From Sphingobium sp. DEHP117 (GTDB lineage Bacteria; Pseudomonadota; Alphaproteobacteria; Sphingomonadales; Sphingomonadaceae), in the NCBI RefSeq assembly GCF_030867385.1, contig NZ_JAPFBJ010000001.1, positions 186,001 to 250,000 of the forward strand: DNA of 64,000 nt, read 5' to 3'. Below the pieces are notes generated by a model. The model saw only the letters and a list, made by a program, of their open reading frames with translations. It did no database searches and was not told the DNA's origin. Every line of letters begins with the position of its first letter. Position 1 is the first letter of the stretch. A program made the position numbers and the translations under genes. This document shows positions 1-8,390 of this stretch, one piece after another.

Positions 1-837
1 CGCGGTCTGCAGCAGCTTGCCGGTGAGGAAGCTGCGGATCTGGTAGATCTTGGCTAACTTGGACTGGATGAGGCCGGTGGGGTTGCGCTCGAAAAAGTCG
101 AGCGGGAGGTTGAGCATCCGGTCCAGCAGATAGAGGCTCAGGCGCCCGTCGATGCGCGTCGCCATCACCTCCATATAGAGGCGCCGGGAGTATCCCGCGA
201 TCATCTCGAACACGATGAGGAGCACCACCGCGCCGCACATCACGGTCAAGGTCGAGTAGCTGTGGTTGACCATCACCCGGTCGAGCACGATCATCGAGAG
301 GATCGGCGGGAACAGCGAGAAGACGGTGGTGATGATGGACGCAAGGCCGATATCGCGCAGCAGCGTCCGTTCGAGCAGCAGTTGCGAGACGATCCACCGC
401 ATGCTGAATGGCTGCACGCTGTCTGTGAGCTTATAATGACGTTTGGCGAGGATTACCTCGCCGGTGCAGAGCCGCTCGAACCGCTGTTGATCGAGCGCGA
501 TGTCGACGGAGTCCGGCCCGGCCTCGGCATCGCGCGCCAACAGGATCGGCCCCTGCGGCGTATCTTCGACCAGGCCTTCGAGGATCAGGAAGCTGCCGTC
601 ACGCAGGCCCAGCATCGCCGGGAACGCGCCCTGCAACTGGGTGATGGATGCCCACTCGATCTGGAGCGGGCGCAGCTCTATTCCCAGCTCGCGCGCCATG
701 CCGACGACAGTGTCGAGCGGCACGTCCGCGTCAACGAGCGCATAGGATCGCCGCAATTCGTCCTCGGTCGTCTCGATTCCCGTGCGGGCCGCGACATGGA
801 CAAACGCGCTGAGGAAATAACCGCAGTTCAGCTTCAT
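1..837 (-). CDS. Type I secretion ABC transporter (peptidase-like N-terminus), 3' part outside window
   Basis: Read on the minus strand from an ATG at 837, this opens a protein whose first ~130 residues resemble a C39 peptidase or C39-like domain. The cysteine of the Cys-Gly signature is kept (Asn-Cys-Gly, residues 4-6), but the Gly-His-Phe position reads Gly-Ser-Phe (segment DGSFLILEG), so the domain is probably a non-cleaving docking domain. It is followed by transmembrane helices of an ABC exporter (FPPILSMIVLDRVMVN, then VVLLIVFEMIAGYSRR) and the coupling-helix region LDFFERNPTGLIQSKL. The ATPase domain lies beyond base 1. Family role: inner-membrane energizer of type I export of RTX proteins, with an HlyD-type adaptor and TolC. 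It is the last gene in the window of a minus-strand cluster that begins with an RTX-like protein, its likely substrate. A 120-bp gap separates it from the preceding glycosyltransferase. No standard-start ORF of this frame closes inside the window. Confidence 0.82.
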   Translation of the reverse strand, partial: MKLNCGYFLSAFVHVAARTGIETTEDELRRSYALVDADVPLDTVVGMARELGIELRPLQIEWASITQLQGAFPAMLGLRDGSFLILEGLVEDTPQGPILLARDAEAGPDSVDIALDQQRFERLCTGEVILAKRHYKLTDSVQPFSMRWIVSQLLLERTLLRDIGLASIITTVFSLFPPILSMIVLDRVMVNHSYSTLTVMCGAVVLLIVFEMIAGYSRRLYMEVMATRIDGRLSLYLLDRMLNLPLDFFERNPTGLIQSKLAKIYQIRSFLTGKLLQTA

Positions 838-957
838 CAAACCTATCTCTTGTTCGCCGGACCGGGACTTCGAGCGTGCGATTCCGTGCAAGACGTGTTC
901 GCTGTGGTTCTAGAGAAGTGGAATTAGGAAAGTCTTGGGGTTTGAGGTTAATTCCCC

Positions 958-2346
958 TTAGCCAATCTCGTTCATCATCGGAACGCAATGGCGCGAAACC
1001 TCGAGTTTTCCCAGGGCAGCCTTGCGACGCACACCCTCGCGAGGGGTAAGGCCGAGGGACTGCTTGACAGGTTTTTGCGGGAGGATTTTCGTCTTGGGTT
1101 GAGCATCGTCCAGAACGGGCCGGCGACCCATGACGAGATCGGCGATCAGGTTTTGCCAGCGGGGCAGGGCGCAGGTCTTGAGATCATAATTTTCGACCAC
1201 CGTGCGGCGCGCATTCTCGCGGATCGTGCGCATCCGTTGCCGGTCCGAAAGCGCCGCGTCGACCGTTTCCGCGAGATGGCCGGCCGAGAAGAAATCGACC
1301 AGCAGGCCGTTTTCGCCGTCGCGGATCACCTCCTGCACCGGCGCGGTGGCGGACCCGATCATCACGCAGCCTGCGGCCATCGCCTCCAGGAACGACCAGG
1401 ACAGTACGAACGGATAGGTGAGATAGATGTGCGCCGAGGAAATCTGGAGGACGCTCAAGTAAGTATCATAGGGTAGCTGGCCGAGGAAATGGACCCGGCT
1501 GAGGTCGATGCGGCCCCGAAGTTCGGTCAGCATCCTCTGGCGATAGGTCTGGCCGGAGGGCAGCGCCGCGCCGTAGCTCACCTCGTCCCCGCCTATCACA
1601 AGGATATGCGCGTTGGGCCTCAAGCGCTGAATTTCCGGGATTGCACGCATGAAGCTGTGGAAGCCGCGATAGGGCTCCAGATTGCGGGCGACGTAGGTGA
1701 TGACTTCGTCTTGCGCGGAGAGGCGCAACTTGGCCCGGTCGATCTGGAGCCAGGCGTCAGGATTGGGCTTGATCGCGTCGGTATCGATCCCCTCATGCAG
1801 CACGCTGATGCGCCCGCGCATTTCCGGGGGATAGAGGCTGCGCTGCCATTGCGTGGGCGCATTGCCCCAGTCGGTCGATTCGAAGCTGAGCAGGTTGACG
1901 GCATTGCGCATACGGAGCCGCCCGGCGTCGTCCTGCCCGCCGGGAAATTCGGGGTCGAAGTCCGCATCGACACCCGCATGATGATAGAAGAACTCGAAAT
2001 AGCTCAAGAGCGGCGTGTCGGGATAGACATCCTTGACGAAGAGGGTTTCGCCCCAGCCGCTATGGCCGATAATGATGTCTGGCGTGACGCCCTGTGCCCT
2101 CAACATGCCGAGCGATTTCGCCACCGCCTCGCCGTGGCGCACCGCGACCTCGAAGTCGACGGTGTAGCGGTGGCACTGGATCGGCGCATTAAGATCAGGG
2201 TAATAAACGAGCTTGATGACGCCCTGCATCCAGTTGGGATTGGGCTGGGAAATGAAATAGACGGTGTTGTCCGGGTCATCCGCCAGATGCCGGATGAGGT
2301 GCTTGTACTGCCCCGGAAAATTCTGGTGGATGAAGAGATAGATCAT
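958..2346 (-). CDS. Glycosyltransferase family 4 protein
   Basis: A 462-residue GT-B glycosyltransferase. The N-terminus MIYLFIHQNFPGQYKHL with the following FISQPNPNW fits the acceptor-side domain of this subfamily. The donor-binding domain includes YVARNLEPYRGFHSF, HILVIGGDEVSYG, HFLGQLPYDTYLSVLQ and the EAMAAGCVMIGS...VREV-like segment near residues 325-345, where the E-x7-E nucleotide-sugar motif is expected. It should transfer a sugar from a nucleotide-sugar donor in the cytoplasm; acceptor and sugar cannot be read from sequence. Its ATG overlaps the stop of the upstream methyltransferase by 4 bp (ATGA), so the two are translationally coupled. Context suggests modification of a surface glycan or of the exported RTX-like protein. 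Confidence 0.88.
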   Translation of the reverse strand: MIYLFIHQNFPGQYKHLIRHLADDPDNTVYFISQPNPNWMQGVIKLVYYPDLNAPIQCHRYTVDFEVAVRHGEAVAKSLGMLRAQGVTPDIIIGHSGWGETLFVKDVYPDTPLLSYFEFFYHHAGVDADFDPEFPGGQDDAGRLRMRNAVNLLSFESTDWGNAPTQWQRSLYPPEMRGRISVLHEGIDTDAIKPNPDAWLQIDRAKLRLSAQDEVITYVARNLEPYRGFHSFMRAIPEIQRLRPNAHILVIGGDEVSYGAALPSGQTYRQRMLTELRGRIDLSRVHFLGQLPYDTYLSVLQISSAHIYLTYPFVLSWSFLEAMAAGCVMIGSATAPVQEVIRDGENGLLVDFFSAGHLAETVDAALSDRQRMRTIRENARRTVVENYDLKTCALPRWQNLIADLVMGRRPVLDDAQPKTKILPQKPVKQSLGLTPREGVRRKAALGKLEVSRHCVPMMNEIG

Positions 2347-2936
2347 AGCGCCATCGCGTCGAGCAGGCTGCCCATGTGACTGGGATCGGCGTGGGCGGTC
2401 TTGCGGCCGACGCAGGCAAGCTCCAGCCCCGGCCTCCGCCGGATCGCGATATCGGCAAAGCCTGCGTCCTGCATGGCTGCGATGATGCTGCTCGGCGTGA
2501 AGGCGGTCTTGTGCGCCATGTGCAGGTTGCCCTGCTCGATGGATTCACTGTGGCCGAACAAAATGTCATGCGCGGTGATCGGCCCCGCGGGGGATTCGTA
2601 GAGGACTTCGTGCAGCCTGTCCTCCGCCACATAGCGCGCGATGATCTGGATATCGGGAACGAGGATGACGGCAAAGCCATCGGGCTTCAGCACGCGCAGG
2701 AACTCGGCCAGCGCCGTGCGCACCTGGTGCTGGAACAGATGCTCGACGCAGTGCGAGGTCCACAGCGCATCGGCAAAATCGTCGTTGAAGGGAGATAGGT
2801 CGGTTATGTCCGCCACGACATCGGGCTGGGCGGCGGGATCGATATCGACGCGCATGTGCCGCCAGCTGCCGAACATCGGGGGCAGTCGCTCCGGCCCGGA
2901 CCGGCCGCAGCCGGCGTTGAGGATTATGGGTTGCAC
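2343..2936 (-). CDS. Class I SAM-dependent methyltransferase
   Basis: A 197-residue protein with methyltransferase-11 type features: motif I NAGCGRSG near residue 7, the acidic ribose-binding segment MRVDIDP, then VVADITDLSPFNDDFADALWTSHCVEHL around residues 40-70 and LRVLKPDGFAVILVPD (post-motif II/III). No membrane segments, so cytoplasmic. The small size and position between two glycosyltransferase genes suggest methylation of a sugar or glycan intermediate; this is inference. It lies 33 bp after the large glycosyltransferase and overlaps the next glycosyltransferase by 4 bp. Confidence 0.85.
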   Translation of the reverse strand: MQPIILNAGCGRSGPERLPPMFGSWRHMRVDIDPAAQPDVVADITDLSPFNDDFADALWTSHCVEHLFQHQVRTALAEFLRVLKPDGFAVILVPDIQIIARYVAEDRLHEVLYESPAGPITAHDILFGHSESIEQGNLHMAHKTAFTPSSIIAAMQDAGFADIAIRRRPGLELACVGRKTAHADPSHMGSLLDAMAL

Positions 2937-2969
2937 GGGGTTGTCCTTGAACTTCTGGAGTGGGGCGGA

Positions 2970-5900
2970 TCAGGCGGCGTTTTCGCGGAAAGGGCTGAAG
3001 CGCGGCCCTGAGGGTGCGGCATTGCCAAGCGTGCGCAGATCGCCCCGGATCGTGTCGATGCTCATGGAAATCCGGGCGGGCGAGGCGGCATGATCGACGA
3101 CGTTGAGCCACAGGCCCACGAGCCGGTCATTGGCGAGCGGGCTGACGCACAGCGCGCCATCGCTCATCGGCCCGACGATGCGCCCGGAGGCGAACCGCCC
3201 GGAATAGGCGCAGCTGAAACGGGCGTCGGCATCTGGCTTTTGGCGGATAGCAAACCCCAGCAACGGCGTTGCCCGTCCGCGCGAGCCGCAGGGGCGGCCC
3301 TGATCGGTCCACGGCGTTTCCGCGCCGGTGGCCGAAAGCGTCTTGTACTCGATGGCGGAGGGCGAGATGCCGGTCATCGGCGTGACCGTCAGGCATTCGA
3401 TCGCGCGCGTCGCATCGGGCGTGCCGACCCATGTCTGATCCATACCGATGACATCGCCGACATATTCGACATGCGCGACGATCTGCGCGCGCAGAAGCAT
3501 GGCGTCTGCCGGGGCGACTGGCGGCTTGCCCGGCGTGATTGCTTGCGGAGCAGGCGCTGCCTCCTGCGCGAAGGCGGTTGCGCCATGCTCGCCATCGAGC
3601 TTGCGCACGTCGATATGCAGCGGGGCGAGGCCCGGCGCGGTGAGCGACATCACCACCACCTTCGCCATCTCGTCATTGACCTTGAGGATCATGCTGTCCT
3701 TCGCGCTGCGCAGCCAGTGATGCTCCGATCCCTGCGCCGAGACATGTTCCACGGCGGTGCTGCTCTGCCCCGGCGCGACGAGGATCTGCAATGCGGGCAG
3801 CATTGGCGACTGTGCCGCCGTCTGGCCGCCACCGGGCATCACCGAAAAATGATAGATGCCGCGGGCGAGCGTCAGGAATTCGGCGGTGGAACTGAGGGCG
3901 GTGCCGGGATCGCGCATGATCGAACCTTCTGGAGCGTGGAGGGGGACGGGGTGGGTGGTGGTGGTCCGTGGTGGTGTGGGGAGGGTATCTGACGTGGCGG
4001 GTTGCTGTTGCAGCGCCACCAGCGCTTCGGTGATCTGCGCCGGGGCGGAGCCGAGGGGCAGCAGCTGGTGGGGGTGCGCGCTGTGGCCCAGCCGCTCGGC
4101 AATCGCGCCGGTGTCGAAGGCGAGGATGGGCAGGCCGGTCGCCATCGCGTGGCTCAGAGAGTAGCTCCATGTCTCGGGCGTGACCGACGGCAGGAAAATG
4201 GCGGCAGGCGCTTCGCGGCGGAGCAGCTCGGGCAGCTCGGCGTCGTCATAACGGCCGGTGATGAAGACCTTTCCGGTGGCGAGCAGTGCGTCTTCCTCGT
4301 CGGCAAAGCCGATCAGCACGAACTCCAGCGGCAGGTTATGCAGCGCGGCATGGCGGGCGCAGGCGAGCAGCACCGCACGCCCCTTTTGCTCGCCGACCGC
4401 GCCGAGGATGGCGATGCGGTTGGGCACGGGATCGGCGATCGGGCAGGGGGTGGCAGGCTGATCCTCCCACAGCGCGAGCTGGATGCGCGTTTCCGGGAAC
4501 ATGCGCGCATACCGCCGCGCGACATCCTCGCACGGGGCGAAGACATTGCGTGCATGGCTTAGCCATTGGGTACTGCGCGCCCGCAGGGTTTCAGGGTCGA
4601 GGCTGTCGTGCAGCTCCGAACCGTTTTGCGCGATGCAGCTTTGGCACGCGGCCGCGCCCGGCTCGCCGCAATAGCTGCCGTTGGCGCCGAGCAGGCTGAG
4701 GCGAGGGCAATACCAGCTGTAATCGTGGAGAAAGATGTCTGCCGGGGCATCGAGCGCGAGGCAGGCATCGACAAAGGCCGCATCCAGACCCAGGAAGTGG
4801 TGCAGCTCGACATGGCCCACGGGGAGGGTGGCGAGCAGCGCGCCAAAGGCCTCGGCCTCGTCCGCGCGATAGGCGAGATCCTGCAGGTCCGGGCTGTCGG
4901 GCTCGGTCAGCTTTGCTGCGCCGCTCTGGGCATCGGGCCGCAGCAGGAGGGGGCGATAGCCCTGGCGTTTGAGCGCCGCCATTCGCGCCTCGACATGGCG
5001 CTGTACTCCGCCGGCCAGCGCCAGCGACACCAGCAGCGCGATGGGGCGCGCGTCTTCCCGCAGCAGGGCGATGTCGATCGCCCGCCGCAGCGGTGCGAGC
5101 GGCTGTGCCTTGTGACAGGTCTCGACCAGCGCCTGATAGGTCGGGTGACGCTGGCCGAGAACCGCTTCATTCCGCGCCATCCAGCCATTGCGGGTGGTGC
5201 CGAACGAAGTTCCATTGCGGTGGAGCACATAGACATCGCCCGCGATCACATGCTTCCAGCCATGTGCCGCAGCGCGCATGCAGAGGTCATTCTCCTCGCC
5301 ATAGCCGCGGCCGAACAGGTCTTCGTCGAACGCGCCGACCTGATCGAGGCAGGCACGGCGCACGAACATGCAGAAGCCGACGCCGGTGGGTACCTCGACA
5401 TGACGCCCTGCATTGGCCGACGCTGCGACCGCATCGCGCAGGCGAGCGGTCTCCGGCGCGCAGGCGCTTTCCTCGCCGCCGGGATAGCTGGCGATGGAGC
5501 CTGCGTTGGAGAGTGGCGTGACGGTGGCGATGGTGCGGTCCGCCGCCGCGTGGGCGCACAGCCGCTCGAGCCAGCCGGGAAACACCATGGTGTCGGCATT
5601 GAGCAGCACGATGTCATGATCGGGCTGGGCGGCCATCCCGATATTGGCCGCACCGGGAAAGCCGAGATTGGTGGCATTCTCGATGACGGTGAGGCGGGGG
5701 TCAGCCTTCAGTCGCTCGACCAGCGCCGTGATGGCCGCCTCGGGGCTGGCGTCATTGACGATGACGACCGGCGTGCCCGGCGGAACCGTGTCCAACACGC
5801 TGGCGATACACGCGCGGGTTTCCTCGGCACCACGATAGACCGGGATGACGACGGCGACGCCAGCGGATGTGGCGCGGTTGGGCACGGCAGACTTCGGCGC

Positions 5901-6758
5901 GCGATAGGGCTTGGCCGTGCCGAGGCTGATGGGCGAGCCGGGCAGCGGCGTGCGCGTGCCGTCGGGCAGCTGGACGGAGAGGCCGATCTGGCGACCTGTG
6001 AGTTTTGCCAGCAGATTGGCAGGCAGCGCAAAGCGCCAGGTGCCGGGCGCTGCATCGTCCGCCTCCAGCTCTACCGGGCGCTGTTTGCCCCTGTCCTCGA
6101 CGAAAAGTTGTGGGGGGACGGAGGGCGGCAGCCAGCCAAGGCGCACCGTGCCGTTGATACGGGAGCTTTGTACGGTGACTGAGCCAGTGAGACCGAAGTG
6201 GGGCGGGAAGGCGACGCGACGCCCGATCACCGTCTCGTCACCCAGTTCGAGGCCTTCTGCGGGTCGAACGGCAGCGAGGGCATCCACAGGCTCAGCCGTC
6301 AGCGCGAAATCAGGGGTTACGCCGACCCAGCTCCAGCCCGGCTGCTCCGCCACCAGAGCCGAGGCCGCTCGCGCGAGCGCGCTTTCCGGCTCGACCGCGA
6401 ACAGGGCGAGATAGTGCTCCAGCGCTGCGCGTGCATCCGTGAACTTTCCGGCAAGCCGCAGCGCATCGACATGGGCGGCAGCAAGGTCCGCCGTGGCCGT
6501 GGGCTGGTCGAGCGCCGCGAACACCTCAAGCGCGCGGTCCGCATTGCCGTCGGCCAGCAGCAGCGCCATCAGCAGCTGGCATACAATGGGCGAGCGGGGC
6601 GAGAGACGCCATGCCCGGTCCGCCATGCGCAGCGCGTCTGCGAGCCTGCCGTCGGCAATGGCCTCGTTTGCTGCCGCCATTGCTGAAGACAGCGAGGACG
6701 GCGCCTTGTGGGGCGCCGTCGGCTTCGGTCTGGAGTGTTCAGGGTCTAAAACGGGCAT
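2970..6758 (-). CDS. Large bifunctional glycosyltransferase (TPR-like + GT2 + GT-B)
   Basis: A 1262-residue multidomain protein. Residues ~25-130 form TPR-like helices (DGRLADALRMADRAWRLSP). Residues ~300-550 are a GT2 domain: VAVVIPVYRGAEETRACI, VVIVNDASPE, NLGFPGAANIGM, VLLNADTMVFPGWLERL (Asn-Ala-Asp in place of a strict DxD), and the acceptor motif GYGEENDLCMRAAAHGW. Residues ~575-900 form a GT-B-like second transferase (ALLVSLALAGGVQRHVEARM; later AILGAVGEQKGRAVLLACAR, SYSLSHAMATGLPILAFDTGAIAERL). The C-terminal ~300 residues (from about 960) are not recognised and look beta-rich. Two transferases in one chain suggest consecutive sugar additions on a surface glycan or O-glycan of the cluster's exported protein. 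First glycosyl gene after the terminator at 6772-6799. Confidence 0.85.
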   Translation of the reverse strand: MPVLDPEHSRPKPTAPHKAPSSLSSAMAAANEAIADGRLADALRMADRAWRLSPRSPIVCQLLMALLLADGNADRALEVFAALDQPTATADLAAAHVDALRLAGKFTDARAALEHYLALFAVEPESALARAASALVAEQPGWSWVGVTPDFALTAEPVDALAAVRPAEGLELGDETVIGRRVAFPPHFGLTGSVTVQSSRINGTVRLGWLPPSVPPQLFVEDRGKQRPVELEADDAAPGTWRFALPANLLAKLTGRQIGLSVQLPDGTRTPLPGSPISLGTAKPYRAPKSAVPNRATSAGVAVVIPVYRGAEETRACIASVLDTVPPGTPVVIVNDASPEAAITALVERLKADPRLTVIENATNLGFPGAANIGMAAQPDHDIVLLNADTMVFPGWLERLCAHAAADRTIATVTPLSNAGSIASYPGGEESACAPETARLRDAVAASANAGRHVEVPTGVGFCMFVRRACLDQVGAFDEDLFGRGYGEENDLCMRAAAHGWKHVIAGDVYVLHRNGTSFGTTRNGWMARNEAVLGQRHPTYQALVETCHKAQPLAPLRRAIDIALLREDARPIALLVSLALAGGVQRHVEARMAALKRQGYRPLLLRPDAQSGAAKLTEPDSPDLQDLAYRADEAEAFGALLATLPVGHVELHHFLGLDAAFVDACLALDAPADIFLHDYSWYCPRLSLLGANGSYCGEPGAAACQSCIAQNGSELHDSLDPETLRARSTQWLSHARNVFAPCEDVARRYARMFPETRIQLALWEDQPATPCPIADPVPNRIAILGAVGEQKGRAVLLACARHAALHNLPLEFVLIGFADEEDALLATGKVFITGRYDDAELPELLRREAPAAIFLPSVTPETWSYSLSHAMATGLPILAFDTGAIAERLGHSAHPHQLLPLGSAPAQITEALVALQQQPATSDTLPTPPRTTTTHPVPLHAPEGSIMRDPGTALSSTAEFLTLARGIYHFSVMPGGGQTAAQSPMLPALQILVAPGQSSTAVEHVSAQGSEHHWLRSAKDSMILKVNDEMAKVVVMSLTAPGLAPLHIDVRKLDGEHGATAFAQEAAPAPQAITPGKPPVAPADAMLLRAQIVAHVEYVGDVIGMDQTWVGTPDATRAIECLTVTPMTGISPSAIEYKTLSATGAETPWTDQGRPCGSRGRATPLLGFAIRQKPDADARFSCAYSGRFASGRIVGPMSDGALCVSPLANDRLVGLWLNVVDHAASPARISMSIDTIRGDLRTLGNAAPSGPRFSPFRENAA

Positions 6759-6771
6759 TCAGTCCTCATAA

Positions 6772-6799
6772 AAAAGCCCGGCGGCGGCGCCGGGCTTTT
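6772..6799 (-). terminator. Rho-independent terminator after the RTX-like gene
   Basis: Perfect 12-bp stem (6772-6783 pairing with 6788-6799) with a 4-nt loop; the arms start AAAAGCCCGGCG on the plus strand. Read on the minus strand it follows the RTX-like gene stop (6817) by 17 nt and ends in a U tract (6771-6775). It sits just before the ATG of the glycosyltransferase at 6758, so it probably limits read-through into the glycosylation genes. Confidence 0.85.
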
Positions 6800-6816
6800 C
6801 ACAGGCGATCAGACGA

Positions 6817-8085
6817 TCAGGAGAAATCCGAGGCGGTGAGGCTCGTGAAGTTCTTGAGCGTGATCTGCGTGCCATCGGACAGCTTGAGGACCGTGGAACC
6901 GGCCTTGATCGTCGCCGAGCTGATGTCGGCCAGCGTATATCCGCCGCCGGACAGGTCGATCTTGTCGAGGCCGTGCTGGAAGTCGGTGATGACATGGGTG
7001 GCGCTCGACGGGCCGCCGGAGTTGACGAAGCGGAACTTGTCAGCGCCGGAGCCGCCGGTGAGCGTATCCTTGAAGCTGCCGCCGATGAGCAGATCCCTGC
7101 CCTCGCCGCCGTCCGCCTTCATCGCGCCGGAGCCGCCGATGATGGTATCGAAGCCGCCGCCGCCCAGGATCGTCGCCGAGCCGCTGCCCGCCATGATCGA
7201 GTCGTTACCCGAGCCGCCGCCCTCGAAGTTGAGCTTGCCGCTGCCGCCGTACACCGTGGTGCCGCGCACGTTGGTGATGTCGACGTTGCCCGCGCCCAGA
7301 TAGACGGTGTCGTTGCCATTGAGATCGAGGCTGTGGTGGCCGGCACCCAGCTGGTGGATCGTCATGTCACCCTTGAGGTCGTAGCTGCCGCCGACCGTCG
7401 AGTTGAGCGTGAGGTCGAGCGTGGCCGGGCCATGCTTGTCGATCTCGACCGAGCGGCCAGTGACGGTGATGTCATCATGGCCGGAGCCGGTGACGGTGAA
7501 CTTGCCGCCGCCGGTGACGATGGTGTTGTTGCCGCCGTTGATGTCGAAGCTCGCGCTCTTGTCGACGACGATATTGTTGGTGCCGCCGTTGAGCTCGATC
7601 TCGTCTCCGACGCGTGAGCCGGTGATGGTGGCGTTGCCGCCCCACATGCGAACGGTGTCGTTGCCCGAGGCCAGCGAGATATACGCATCGCCGCCAGCCT
7701 GGCCCGCGCTGTTGAGCTGGATGATGTCGCCGCCACCGCCGCCGGTGATCGTGACATTGGCGGCGCCTGCCGCGTTGATGGTGTCGGCACCGCGTCCGCC
7801 TGCGATCAATTGGACGCTCGCGTTGCCGGTGATCTTGGTGCCTTCGTTGCCCGTCACCACGATCGCATCGAGATCAGGTGTCGCAGTCACATTATGCGTA
7901 TAGCGGCTGTCGACGTTGTACACGTCGAGCACGGTGGGCGAGGACGGGAACAGAGGAATGCTCTGTACCTTGGACGAGGCGAACTGGCTGGAAAGCGCCG
8001 CCAGCGCGTTCTTTGCGGTGACAAGGTCCGCGCCCGATAGGCTTAGCGAGACATTGTTGCCGCCGGTAACTGTTGCTGTTGCCAT
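6817..8085 (-). CDS. RTX-like calcium-binding secreted protein
   Basis: A 422-residue acidic, Gly/Asp/Asn-rich protein without an N-terminal signal peptide. It is built of short beta-roll-like repeats throughout, with clearer nonapeptide repeats near the C-terminus (GGEGRDLLIGGSFKDTLTGGSGADKFRF). These are followed by VITDFQHGLDKIDLSG and a hydrophobic tail ending LTASDFS, typical of C-terminal type I secretion signals. The start is set at 8085 (MATATVTGG): GGGGA lies 7 nt upstream, whereas the ATG two codons earlier (8091) abuts that Shine-Dalgarno. Expected to leave through the type I transporter at the window's left edge and fold on binding calcium outside. Many repeats are degenerate (N/D-V-x-I-T-G-G-G), so it may be structural or adhesive rather than enzymatic; no catalytic domain is seen. 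Confidence 0.82.
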   Translation of the reverse strand: MATATVTGGNNVSLSLSGADLVTAKNALAALSSQFASSKVQSIPLFPSSPTVLDVYNVDSRYTHNVTATPDLDAIVVTGNEGTKITGNASVQLIAGGRGADTINAAGAANVTITGGGGGDIIQLNSAGQAGGDAYISLASGNDTVRMWGGNATITGSRVGDEIELNGGTNNIVVDKSASFDINGGNNTIVTGGGKFTVTGSGHDDITVTGRSVEIDKHGPATLDLTLNSTVGGSYDLKGDMTIHQLGAGHHSLDLNGNDTVYLGAGNVDITNVRGTTVYGGSGKLNFEGGGSGNDSIMAGSGSATILGGGGFDTIIGGSGAMKADGGEGRDLLIGGSFKDTLTGGSGADKFRFVNSGGPSSATHVITDFQHGLDKIDLSGGGYTLADISSATIKAGSTVLKLSDGTQITLKNFTSLTASDFS

Positions 8086-8091
8086 ATACAT

Positions 8092-8390
8092 TCCCCATGA
8101 AAAGGGCGTTCGTGCGATCGGGAACGCTCGATGACGTGAATATTGGCAGTCGAATTAAAAAAGTCTTAAAATCGAAATACAAAGGCTACTGATAGAATGT
8201 ATAGTTTGGCGAGTGTTAATCAATATTGAACCCACTGAACCAATAGTTTATATGGTTTATTCAGAATTAACTGTGAATATTCAAATTCTGTTATCGGGTA
8301 TTTTGTTGAATTAAACTATAGTTTACCATCTTTATATGGTGCAGGAACTTCCCAGATGTCGTGGCCGGCGTGTGTCGAGAACTGCCGCTC
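8092..8390. promoter_or_regulatory. AT-rich upstream region of the RTX-like gene
   Basis: About 300 bp without a credible gene and strikingly AT-rich for this genome, especially 8130-8345. It carries three copies of ATAGTTT(A/G) (8201-8208, 8243-8250, 8318-8325). The last is half of a perfect 14-bp palindrome at 8312-8325 (TAAACTATAGTTTA). It lies between the ligase stop (8391) and the RTX-like start (8085), so it should hold the promoter of the surface cluster. The repeats could be binding sites of an unidentified regulator. Confidence 0.5.

Noticed and set aside
1489-2379. Long plus-strand open frame opposite the family-4 glycosyltransferase
   Set aside because: Antisense shadow of a gene with clear GT motifs; no recognisable protein features and low-complexity Arg/Asp/Gly composition.
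4566-6182. 538-residue plus-strand open frame opposite the large glycosyltransferase
   Set aside because: Mirror frame of a high-GC coding region; the opposite strand shows complete GT2 and GT-B motifs.
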